A model generated the notes under the pieces. It saw nothing but the letters and a program-made list of their open reading frames with translations, had not been told where the DNA came from and did not search any database. Shown in pieces: positions 1 through 9,301 of a DNA stretch of 64,000 bases. Where the stretch lies: positions 24,984,126-25,048,125 of the forward strand of contig OY821747.1 of NCBI GenBank assembly GCA_963682055.1. The letters are read 5' to 3'. This DNA comes from Primula veris (taxonomy: Eukaryota; Streptophyta; Magnoliopsida; Ericales; Primulaceae). A program made the position numbers and the translations under genes. Position 1 is the stretch's first letter. Every line of letters starts with the position of its first letter.

Positions 1-1148
1 CCATCAACAATTTTAGAGATTTTGTTGTAATTTCTCCTTTGGGTAATACATTTATAGAAATAGGCAACATTTTCATCTCCATTATTTAACCACTGCACTC
101 TACTTTTTTGTTTTGCAGCCTTTGCTTCCAAGGAAATAAGATTTAAGTAGTGAGCTTTACTTGCATTGTATCGCTGGAGTCTACCATTATCAGGGCCAAG
201 GAAATCAAGCTCACCATGGTAAGTTTCCATTTTGGCATTTGCATCAGTAATAAGTTGATAAATATTCCTGCCATTCTTCTTAGAAAACTCATTTAGCAAA
301 GTCTTAGTATGCTTAAGCTTTGTATAGAGAGAAAACATTTTAAATCCAGTACAGTTTAATGACCAAGCCTCTTTAATAACATCAGAAAAAAGTTGACCAA
401 TAATTATAATATTTAAAAGGAGAGTTAACATGAGTTCTGGGTAATCCTAAATCAACTACCATAGCTGAATGATCAGAGACCCCAATAGGGTGAAAGTGAA
501 CATGATAATTAAAAAAAGTAGAGAACCAAAGGTCATTGCCCATAACCCTATCAAGTTTCCTCTTTATAAAGTAAGAGTGATAATTATTAATCCAAGAAAA
601 TTGGGTACATGTATAGTGAATATCTTGAATATCAGCAGCCAGCATACAGTCATTTAATTCTTCATTCTTAGGAACCATTTCAAATTTCCACCAAATCTTT
701 TAGTAGGAAATCTAACACAATTTAAATCACCAAGAATAATCCAGGGAATGGCACTTCCAGTTGATAAATTTGTAAGCTGGTTCCACAGATCCCTTATTTT
801 CTAATAAAAATTAGAAGCATATACCATAGTAATCATAAAATTCAAATTGCCCTCCATAAATTTTACATTACAGTGCAATAATTGATCACAAGAGAGGCAC
901 AAAGAGACAGTCCATTTAGAGCTATTCCACCCTAAAAGAATTCTTCCATTAGTAGCAGTACTAAAATTATCCAAAGTTGACCAGGAAGGCCACAAATTTC
1001 TGCAAATTTGGTTTTTATTTGGAAGAGAGCATTTAGTTTTCAACAAACCCATGATAGAGATACGATTAGATTTGATGAATAATTTGACTGCCTCTTGCTT
1101 TGAGGGGTTGCAGACACCCCTAATGTTCCAAAAAGAGATTTTATTCAT
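1..1148 (-). pseudogene. LINE ORF2 fragment: endonuclease domain and start of the RT region
   Basis: ORF2 would supply the nicking endonuclease and reverse transcriptase of the LINE. The ATG at 1148-1146 gives MNKISFWNIRGVCNPSKQEA, the usual start of plant LINE endonuclease/exonuclease/phosphatase domains (NIRG motif). The later motifs WIILGDLN and GVSDHSAMVVDL mark the active-site core and the end of the domain. The reading frame is broken by a TAG at 801-803, a frameshift near 685-700 and another near 385-395. After the last one it stays open to position 1 through the linker before RT (QWLNNGDENVAYFYK). It overlaps the end of ORF1 by 8 bases. RT itself lies outside the window. Confidence 0.85.
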
Positions 1149-2760
1149 GAGGAAACTTAACAAGCTCCTCATCCCCATGTACAAGATCTTCCTTATTGTT
1201 TCCCATGATACTATCATTCTCATACTCACCATTCTCTAATAATTTCACAGGTGCTGCATAAAGTTCATGAGAAATATGGTCAGTTTTGCCAGGAATATAC
1301 TCCCCCTCCTCAACAGATAAGTCACACAGTCCTTCAAATTTATTGCTCACTTTAACCACTTGGAAAACAGTCCTAGTGGGTGATTTATTTCTTTTTACAT
1401 CAGTCCATTCACTTTTACCCTCTTTTGTACTCTCATCATTTGTTATATTTGTAACATAAATAGGCTTTGAGACCTATTTTGAGTTGGCCTCAGCAGCTAT
1501 TTTCTTTTCCTTAAAGCATTGATCCATAGTTTGTCCTTTTATTTTGCAAAAATCACAAATAACAGGATTTTTCACTATAATATTAGTTTTTTTTGGGTAT
1601 TTTTCCAGAATATGTCCAAATTCTTTGCAACCAAAACAAACTTTAGGACATTTGTCCTTAGAGTGACCAAAAGTTTTACAACTTTCACAAGTTCTAGGAG
1701 TCCAACTATAGTCAACTTCAACCTCATAAGAACTACCAGCATATTGAATTGTCAAGGAAGAGGGAAATTCATTATTGCAGTTAATATCAATAAGAATTAT
1801 AGCATAAATTAATCTCTTATGGTTTGCAGTCATCTCATCCACACATATAGGAACTCCCAAAAGACTTGCTACATGGCTTAGTCCCAACTCAGTTCAAAAC
1901 TTAAGAGGGATGTAAAATTTAACCCAAACTGGCATAGATTTAATATCATCTTTACAAAAGTTCATATCCTTATGCCATTTTTTCAGATGTAGGGGCCTAT
2001 GCAAAATGAACCAAGGTCCATTTGCCAGCACTTGATCTCTACCATCATAGCTATCAAATTTGAAAAGGTAAAAGCCCTTACCACATGAGATTACTTCATT
2101 AAGTCCAGAGCTTTTCAACATTTTAAAAGCTTCAGTTTCAATACTCTCAAAGGTAGGCCTTCTTTCAAGAAAATAACCCACCATTGTGGTATTCCAGATA
2201 GCTTCACTCAGTAAATCAAGCTCTTTAGGAATAGAACAGATAAATTTAAAACCACTCTCAATATGTGTAAGTTTCATGGCAGTGGATGAACCATTATTCT
2301 TTATCACGTTAGACCATTTTTTGACTTCCTTGGTGACAATATTATGAACAGAAGGACCAGTTTTCAAATTAATAGACTTATGTGCCTTGCTGCCAGAATT
2401 TTCCTCATTTAGCTCATTTAAAATATTGAGAGGATGTACTTTCTCCCTATTTTGAGCTGAGACTTCCTTGACATGAGGAAAAGCAGTTGTATTTTCAAAA
2501 TTCAAACTTAAAATCATATCCTCCTTTTCTGTAGTTGGGTGAGACTCACACACCACCTCATCATTCACCAGGGAAAAGGAGATCCTCCTCTCCACCTCCA
2601 GGTTCCCAAGAGACTCTACACTCTTCACAGATGATACCTCAGAGTTCCTCTTGTTGCTTGTTCTTATAGCCTTTTCTTTTTGATATGTTTCCTTAATTGA
2701 ACTTGTCGCAGAACTGGCCGGAGTGCAAGTGGTTTGATGGCTTTTGCCCCTCGTTTTCAT
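1141..2760 (-). pseudogene. LINE ORF1: DUF4283-like / CCHC zinc-knuckle nucleic-acid-binding protein
   Basis: ORF1 proteins coat LINE RNA. The ATG at 2760-2758 opens a 540-codon frame ending at TAA 1143-1141. The order is a charged, low-complexity N-terminus, a DUF4283-like domain (motifs AIWNTTMVGYF, GKGFYLFKFDS, GPWFILHRPLHLKKW), then CCHC-type knuckles (CESCKTFGHSKDKCPKVC and CDFCKIKGQTMDQC). Two in-frame stops break it: TGA at 1896-1894, probably an original Trp codon (FW-TELGLSHVASLLGVP is the usual context), and TAG at 1476-1474. All three pieces share one frame, so there are point nonsense changes and no frameshift. Confidence 0.85.
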
Positions 2761-3212
2761 TGCGAAAAACAATCAAGACTATTATAGGTTAAAGGAAAAT
2801 ATATTAAGCTAGTTTAGCACTAGCTTTATAGGTATAAATGTTATAGTTAAATGTTTAGATATAGAGATATAGATATGGGTGTTTAGATGGAAGGAAAGAG
2901 GAGGAGAAGGTTTCTCTCACTAGACATTTTTTCCAACTAATATGTTAATTAAGAAAAAAACGTAGGTATATATTTTTTTTAAAATGGCTAAATTTGGCAA
3001 TTTCAAATTTTTTTGAGTATTAATAGTATGATGTATGATTATAGAATATATCAACTTCTGATTCTTTTTTGGGATTAAGCAATGTATATATCAAAAAAAA
3101 AAGGACGGACCAAGACCTCTAAAGAATATGACGAAGAGAGAGCAAAAATCGAATAATTGCGGGCAAATTTGGGACTTGGTCTCCAAGACCACTTGATAAA
3201 TTAACCTATTTC

Positions 3213-3340
3213 TAGAATTGTTCCTTACTTTACAAATCTTCTTCAAACTATTTTTAACATAAATTCTAAAAGTTTGTAGAATTGTTCCTTACTTTACAAA
3301 TCTTCTTCATTCTATTTTTAACATAAATTCTAAAAGTTTG
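3213..3340. repeat. 64-bp tandem duplication in the left arm
   Basis: Units 3213-3276 and 3277-3340 both start tagaattgttccttac and end in ctaaaagtttg, differing at a few bases. The right arm does not carry this duplication, so it arose after the palindrome formed. Confidence 0.85.
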
Positions 3341-3589
3341 AAAACGTTTTCCGAAGAACATCTAATTCTTACAGAGACAAGAACAGAAGAGAGGTTGAAT
3401 CTCGTATGTCGAACAATGAACATCAATAGCCAATTCAAGAAACCAGAGAAAATAGAACGTATTTGAAAAGATGGTACTTAAGGTCTCTAAGGGATAAACA
3501 TACTCCAACCAAAATTCATTATCTTCTTAGATTAAATATCAGTAACATTGGTATTGCAAACAAATAATCCCGCACACTTTATTTCAAAC

Positions 3590-4505
3590 TTAAGCACAAT
3601 AGCATCTTTCATTATTGCATTTGATTATTTCTTTCTTAGGCTGCATAAAACAGATACGGTAACAATCTTCACTGACTTTGCAAGGTTGGCTAACTTCAAT
3701 CAATTTTTCACGATTACATATGCACTTCCAATTAACACATAGTCGCATCGCTATGCCGCAATCTTGGTGGCAATCGCTGGAGCTTTCACATTGGAATTCC
3801 TGTGTTTGACCTGCAAAAAGGAAAAATAAAGAAGACATTAATACACATTCAAATTAAATAGTTTTCTGAAATTTATGAAGGAATCTTTACAGATGTTGTG
3901 AGATCGATCTAAACCATCAGTTGAGATCTGCCCTGGAATTTGTTCGCCTTTTTCTGGATATGTACATTGGCTTCATTTCTTGAAGTTGCAAAATAATCAG
4001 TATTTTTATTCCCCATATATTTTTATCTTTATGATGATGGGAAGCAAAAAAGTATTATTGTTACGCCATTAATAATTTAAAAAAGCATTATTACACATAT
4101 GATTAATAAAAAGAGTTTCACGTGATAAAAGAAAGTACATATATAAATGGGCACGAAGAGTAATAGAGCCACAAGACTTTTTACTAAACCCGAAGGTCGG
4201 TATAATTTAATATATGGTAAGAAAATTTAAAACGTTTTAATAATATTGTAAAATGATGAGTAAACTAATTGGGATTGTTTACAAGGTAGGACTCACCAAA
4301 AATGTGTAAAACGGGCATGTTTACCATTTTCAATAAGTTTTGTTAATTCGTTAGATCAAATATTGTAATAACAAAATTGTTTTTGCCTTCATTAAAAAAA
4401 TCACATTATCAATTTATATACAAACTCTTTTCAGAGAGACATACCAGGTGTGACACTGAGAAAGAGAATAGCAAGAAAAAATACGACGAACAAAGACTTG
4501 GCCAT
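3590..4505 (-). CDS. Secreted 12-cysteine defensin-like/NCR-like peptide, minus-strand copy (two exons)
   Basis: Exon 1 is 4505-4445 and exon 2 is 3810-3590, with a 634-bp GT-AG intron splitting Gly21. The product has 93 residues. Residues 1-21 are a signal peptide (MAKSLFVVFFLAILFLSVTPG), so the peptide should enter the secretory pathway. The mature part holds two tandem six-cysteine modules. Module 1 is C28-x5-C34-x3-C38-x6-C45-x4-C50-x-C52. Module 2 is C64-x5-C70-x3-C74-x10-C85-x4-C90-x-C92. The C-x5-C ... C-x4-C-x-C pattern and the signal-peptide exon plus mature-peptide exon layout match plant defensin-like and nodule-cysteine-rich (NCR) families. A defence or signalling role is inference. 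A canonical TATA box lies 66 bp upstream. The predicted protein is identical to that of the copy at 5725-6699. Confidence 0.8.
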
Positions 4506-4570
4506 TTTTTTCTTTTTGGGTTATTGTATGGTAATAATAAGTATAAATGAAAAGCTATGTCTCAAGGACC

Positions 4571-4578
4571 TATTTATA
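4571..4578 (-). promoter_or_regulatory. TATA box of the minus-strand cysteine-rich gene
   Basis: On the minus strand this reads TATAAATA, 66-73 bp upstream of the ATG at 4505, normal spacing for a plant TATA box with a short leader. The matching place in the right arm (about 5665-5670) lacks this box because roughly 20 bp are missing there. Confidence 0.65.
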
Positions 4579-4857
4579 AACGGAGAAAAGATGGATTGAT
4601 TATGATTTCCATATATACATATGGATAAATATTTATTTCGTGTATTACTAAAATCAATTTAGTGTAGTGTTTATTGGGAGGTTTCATGCAACTGACAAGA
4701 AAATATTAATTGAATTTTTCTATTACTAATTTAGAAATATAGTTCAATGTATATTCTAATGGAACTTCCACATTTGTACGTCTTTTACATGAAAACATAA
4801 ATGAATTCATTCTTGAATGTGCGTATATTCATTAGAAAATGATTTTTCTCATCAAAT

Positions 4858-5003
4858 TTTCAACTCAAAAACCTTATCCGCTGATGTGGTGGATGAGATG
4901 AACCAATCATTTTATTTGTGATTTGAAAAATAATTTTCACTTAATACATGATTGGTACAGCTAATACGCCACATCAGCGGACAAGATTTTTGGGTTGGAA
5001 ATT
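4858..5003. mobile_element. MITE-like element with ~48-bp inverted ends, left arm
   Basis: The left end (aactcaaaaaccttatccgc...) and the reverse complement of the right end (caacccaaaaatcttgtccg...) match over about 48 bp, including ccgctgatgtgg and ccaatca. The element is about 145 bp, has no coding capacity, and lies in the region between the two cysteine-rich genes. I could not fix a target-site duplication. Confidence 0.55.
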
Positions 5004-5274
5004 ATTTAACAGATTTTTGGGCAATAATATAAGTAATATTATTTAACAGATACAAAAAATATTTATTTTGGGTTGGATCTGTTAAATAATCTCAAAAAAT
5101 GGATAAGATCATTAATTTCAGGGGAATGGAAGTGTTATTAATTCATGCATGAATCTATGTAATACATAGAAAAATAAAATAAAATATACGCTCTTCAATT
5201 AAAGTTTGGATCTGATTTTATGTAAAGAGAATAGTAAGGAAGTAAATGAATATGAGTGTTGCTATAGCCATCCA

Positions 5275-5412
5275 AATTTTTAATCAAAAAATCTTGCCCG
5301 CTGATGTGACGTATTAGCTGTACCAATCATGTATTAAGTGAAAATATTTTATTGGTTCATCTCATCCGCCACATCAATGGATAAGGTTTTTGAGTTGAAA
5401 ATTTGGTGAGAA
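5275..5412. mobile_element. MITE-like element, right-arm copy
   Basis: Reverse-complement counterpart of the element at 4858-5003, with the same inverted ends (aatcttgcccgctgatgtg ... ccacatcaatggataagg). It shows that the MITE predates the inverted duplication. Confidence 0.55.
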
Positions 5413-5724
5413 AAATCATTTTTCAATGAATATACGACACATTCAAGAATGAATTCATTTATGTTTTCATGTAAAAGACCTACAAATATGGAAGTTCCAT
5501 TAGAATATACATTGAACTATATTTCTAAATTAGTAATAGAAAAATTCAATTAATATTTTCTTGTGAGATGCATAAATAAACACTACACTAAATTGATTTT
5601 AGTAATACACGAAATAAATATTTATCCATATGTATATATGGAAATCATAATCAATCTATCTTTTCTGAGACATAACTTTTCATATATACTTATTATTACC
5701 ATACAATAACCCAAAAAGAAAAAA

Positions 5725-6699
5725 ATGGCCAAGTCTTTGTTCGTCGTATTTTTCCTTGCTATTCTCTTTCTCAGTGTCACACCTGGTATGTCTCTCTGAT
5801 AAGAGTTTGTATATAAATTGATAATGTGATTTTTTTAATTAAGGATAAAACAATTTTGTTATTACAATATTTGATCTAACGAATTAACAAAACTTATTGA
5901 AAATGGTAAACATGCCCGTTTTACACATTTTTGGTGAGTCCTACCTTGTAAACAATCCCAATTAGTTTACTCATCATTTTACAATATTATTAAAGCATTT
6001 TAAATTTTCTTACCATATATTAAATTATACCGACCGTCGGGTTTAGTAAAAAGTCTTGTGGCTCTATTACTCTTCGTGCCCATTTATATATGTACTTTCT
6101 TTTATCACGTGAAACTCTTTTTATTAATCATATGTGTAATAATGCTTTTTTAAATTATTAATGGCGTAACAATAATACTTTTTTTGCTTCCCATCATCAG
6201 AAAGATAAAAATATATGGGGAATAAAAATACTGATTATTTCGCAACTTCAAGAAATGAAGCCAATGTACATATCCAGAAAAAGTCGAACAAATTCCAGGG
6301 CAGATCTCAACTGATGGTTTAGATCGATCTCACAACATCTGTAAAGATTCCTTCATAGATATCATTCTCTTAAAATAAACATAAAAGAATTAGGATTTGA
6401 CAAAGTGAGTAATTAAATTTCAGAAAACTATTTAATTTGAATGTGTATTAATGTCTTCTTTATTTTTCCTTTTTGCAGGTCAAACACAGGAATTCCAATG
6501 TGAAAGCTCCAGCGATTGCCACCAAGATTGCGGCATAGCGATGCGACTATGTGTTAATTGGAAGTGCATATGTAATCGTGAAAAATTGATTGAAGTTAGC
6601 CAACCTTGCAAAGTCAGTGAAGATTGTTACCGTATCTGTTTTATGCAGCCTAAGAAAGAAATAATCAAATGCAATAATGAAAGATGCTATTGTGCTTAA
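5725..6699 (+). CDS. Secreted 12-cysteine defensin-like/NCR-like peptide, plus-strand copy (two exons)
   Basis: Exon 1 is 5725-5785 and exon 2 is 6479-6699, with a 693-bp GT-AG intron. The 93-residue product is identical to that of the minus-strand copy. Only silent changes were seen (for example TTC for TTT in the signal peptide), which suggests a recent duplication, gene conversion, or purifying selection. It has the same signal peptide and the same two six-cysteine modules. The promoter is damaged: about 20 bp holding the TATA box of the sister copy are absent, leaving only a TATATA at 5683-5688, 37 bp from the ATG. Coding capacity is intact, but expression may be reduced or changed. A polyadenylation signal follows at 6706. 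Confidence 0.78.
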
Positions 6700-7368
6700 G
6701 TTTGAAATAAAGTGTGCGGGATTATTTGTTTGCAATACCAATGTTACTGATATTTAATCTAAGAAGATAATGAATTTTGGTTGGAGTATGTTTATCCCTT
6801 AGAGACCTTAAGTACCATCGTTTCAAATACGTTCTATTTTCTCTGGTTTCTTGAATTGGGTATTGATGTTCATTGTTCGACATACGAGATTCAACCTCTC
6901 TTCTGTTCTTGTCTCTGTAAGAATTAGATGTTCTTCGGAAAACGTTTTCAAACTTTTAGAATTTATGTTAAAAATAGTATGAATAAGATTTGTAAAGTAA
7001 GGAACAATTCTAGAAATAATCAAATGCAATAATGAAAGATGCTATTGTGCTTAAGTTTGAAATAAAGTGTGCTGGATTATTTGTTAGTAATACCATTGTT
7101 ACTGATATTTAATCTGAGAAGATAATGAATTTTGGTTGGAGTATGTTTATCCCTTAGAGACCTCAAGTACCATCTTTTCAAATACGTTCTATTTTCTCTG
7201 GTTTCTTGAATTGGCGATTGATGTTCATTGTTCGACATACGAGATTCAACCTCTCTTCTATTCTTGTCTATGTAAGAATTAGATGTTCTTCGGAAAACGT
7301 TTTTAAACTTTTAGAATTTATGTTAAAAATAGTATGAAGAAGATTTGTAAAGTAAGGAACAATTCTAG
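6659..7368. repeat. ~355-bp tandem duplication carrying the gene's last 13 codons and 3' flank
   Basis: Unit 1 (about 6659-7013) and unit 2 (about 7014-7368) both begin aaataatcaaatgcaataat, the codons for the end of the peptide, and run through the stop, AATAAA and 3' flank to ggaacaattctag. The second unit is therefore a 3' gene fragment. The left arm has only one copy. Confidence 0.85.
6706..6711 (+). terminator. Polyadenylation signal AATAAA
   Basis: AATAAA lies 7 bp after the stop codon of the plus-strand peptide gene. The mirrored copy has the same motif. The signal is repeated in the downstream tandem copy near 7060. Confidence 0.5.
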
Positions 7369-7553
7369 AAATAGGTTAATTTATCAAGTGGTCTTGGAGA
7401 CCAAGTCCCAAATTTGCCCGCAATTATTCGATTTTTGCTCTCTCTTAATTTGTCATATTCTTTAGAGGTATTGGTCCTTTTTTTGTGTGGATATATACAT
7501 TGGTTAATCCCAATAAAAGAATTAGAAGTTGATATATTCTATAATCCTACATA

Positions 7554-8160
7554 TATATATAGTCCTACTCATGAAGAGTAACGTGAAAAGAAAAACATAA
7601 TTTTGATTATTTAGAAAATTTGACGAAAATGTATCATAATAACTGAAACTGAATATCATGTAAAATGTCTAAACAGGGTTGGAAGACATATTTTATTGGG
7701 ATTAATACATCATAGGTAACATTTTTAAACTTTCATTCACATTAGATAGCTATTATAATTTGCATTCATCTTAGATACCACTTTTTCATACTATATAAAC
7801 TAAAAAAAATCTAATTTTATAAAAAAACAGAAAATATCTTTCTCTCCCTCCCTCGCTCATAAATGAAAAAAATAAAAAAAAATAAAAAAAAATAACAAAA
7901 AAAATAACAAAAAAAACAAAAATGAAAAAAATCACAAAAAATGAAAACAAATGACAAAAAATCATAAACATTTTAAAAAATTAAAAAAAAAATATAAATT
8001 TTTGTTGTCAATATACCGCTTTTTACACCAAAAAATCTTTCATAAAAAAACACTTTTTCATCAAAAAGTGAGTTTTATGTATTTAACTCTCGTTTGACTC
8101 ATTTCAATGCTTGTTAAAGTTTGAATTGACTTTTAAGAAACTAATTTTAGTAAATAAATT
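7554..8160. other. AT-rich sequence without genes, including an A-rich tract
   Basis: No gene seen. 7800-8000 is an A-rich low-complexity tract (runs of aaaaaataac and aaaaatga). A T-rich tract of complementary composition lies at 16200-16400, on the other side of the Copia insertion. The pair may be the inverted ends of one older element into which the Copia inserted. Confidence 0.4.
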
Positions 8161-8247
8161 TAGATTCGTAAGATCAAATTGGTAAGAGCGCTTACACCTA
8201 ACACTGATGTTCAAGAGCTTGGTGGTTAGAATCCATCCAGTTTTTTT
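8161..8247 (+). other. tRNA-like block with A- and B-box-like motifs and a T-run (SINE head or tRNA relic)
   Basis: aaattggtaagagcg (8176-8190) resembles a tRNA D-arm/A box. GGTTAGAATCC (8224-8234) differs at one base from the B-box consensus GGTTCGAATCC. A seven-T Pol III-type terminator (8241-8247) follows closely. No complete cloverleaf was confirmed, so this is more likely a SINE head or tRNA pseudogene than a working tRNA. Confidence 0.4.
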
Positions 8248-8254
8248 AACTTTA

Positions 8255-8960
8255 AAGTAAAATATATGCAATTTTTGTGCTGAATTATATGCACTTTTAT
8301 TGAACTTTATGCACTTTCGACTGTACTAGATGCACTTTCGACTGAACTAGATGCACTTTTAGCTGAACTATATGCACTTTCAGCTGAACCATATTCAATT
8401 TTAGTTGAACCAGATGCACCTTTTACAGAACCGTATTCACTTTTATTGAACTAGATGCACTTTTGGGTGAACTATATGCACTTTCAGCTGAACCAGATGC
8501 ACTTTTAGCTGAATCAGATGCATTTTTGACTGAATTATATGCACTTTTATTGAACTATATGCACTTTCGACTGGACTATATTCATTTTCGACTAGACTAT
8601 ATACACTCTTGACCTAACTATATGTACTTTCGACTAAATTAGATGCACTTTAACCTGAACCAGATGCACTTTCAGCTGAATTATATGCATACTCACTTTT
8701 ATTGAACTATATTTACTTTCGACTGAATTGTATGTACTTTCAACGGAAGTAGATGTACTTTTAGCTGAATTGAATGCAATTTCGACTCAATTTTATGCAC
8801 TTTTGACTAACTATATGTACTTTTGACTGAACTATATGCACTTTTATTGAACTATATACACTTTTGACTGAACTATATGTACTTTTGACTGAACTATATG
8901 TACTTTTGACTGAACTATATGTATTTTCGACTGAACTAGATGCACTTTCAGCTCATTTAC
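8255..8960. repeat. Degenerate 21-bp minisatellite
   Basis: About 30 head-to-tail units of 20-22 bp with consensus near atgcacttttgactgaactat. Variable positions give tatgcactttcagctgaacca and similar forms. It is not open in any useful frame. Confidence 0.85.
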
Positions 8961-9095
8961 ATTAAAAAAAAGGCACATTTTCATGGAAAAAACACTTTTT
9001 GTATAAAAAAATTCACTTTTTGATGAAAAATGTGTTTTTTTGATGAAAAAATAGCTTTTTCGGTATAAAAAGTGTTATATTAAAAAAAATAATAT

Positions 9096-9301
9096 TGTTG
9101 TAGGATATTATTGGACTCTTGGGCTTGTACTTTATGGGTCCAAGTGGGCTTGTAACCCTACCTCTCTATCGATATAAAGAGGGTTAGGGGTCTTGTATTT
9201 CACATTCATTCATATACATTCTGATTAATAAAAAGACCTATTGTTACCTCTCTCTATGTCTCCTATATAATATATATACTGAGCTAATAAGACTCACAAC
9301 A
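9096..9301 (+). repeat. 5' LTR of the decayed Copia
   Basis: Starts TGTTGTAGGATATTATTGG and ends GACTCACAACA. It contains a TATA-like gatataaagaggg. It is followed by cgttatcggcac, a candidate primer-binding site that is not the usual initiator-Met type. Confidence 0.85.

Larger units (their letters stand above)
1..2940 (-). mobile_element. LINE (L1-type non-LTR retrotransposon), 5' part, cut by the window edge
   Basis: A minus-strand L1-type LINE. ORF1 (DUF4283-like domain plus zinc knuckles) is followed by ORF2 (endonuclease, then the approach to reverse transcriptase), which runs off the left edge. The two ORFs overlap by a few bases. The stretch 2761-2940 upstream of ORF1 is AT-rich and probably the element's 5' leader, but its exact start is not visible. 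Several stops and frameshifts make this copy inactive. Confidence 0.85.
3030..5010. repeat. Left arm of a ~4.5-kb imperfect palindrome
   Basis: This arm reappears reverse-complemented at about 5275-7553, with a ~265-bp unpaired centre. Homology covers the 3' flank, both exons, the intron and the promoter of the cysteine-rich gene. The outer limit is taken where the sequences around 3030-3070 and 7500-7553 stop matching. Arms differ by small substitutions and by indels. Confidence 0.9.
5275..7553. repeat. Right arm of the ~4.5-kb imperfect palindrome
   Basis: Reverse complement of 3030-5010. It differs by loss of ~20 bp at the promoter, by ~60 extra bp in the intron before exon 2, and by a ~355-bp tandem duplication downstream of the gene. 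Confidence 0.9.

Noticed and set aside
3548..3742. 64-codon frames opposite exon 2 in both palindrome arms (also 6547-6741)
   Set aside because: They are antisense to the cysteine-rich exon; the sense frame has signal peptide, splice sites and cysteine spacing.
8161..8247. Functional tRNA gene
   Set aside because: Only box-like motifs match; I could not form a complete cloverleaf or find an anticodon arm.
8255..8960. CRISPR-like array
   Set aside because: Units are contiguous and degenerate with no spacers, in a plant genome; it is a minisatellite.
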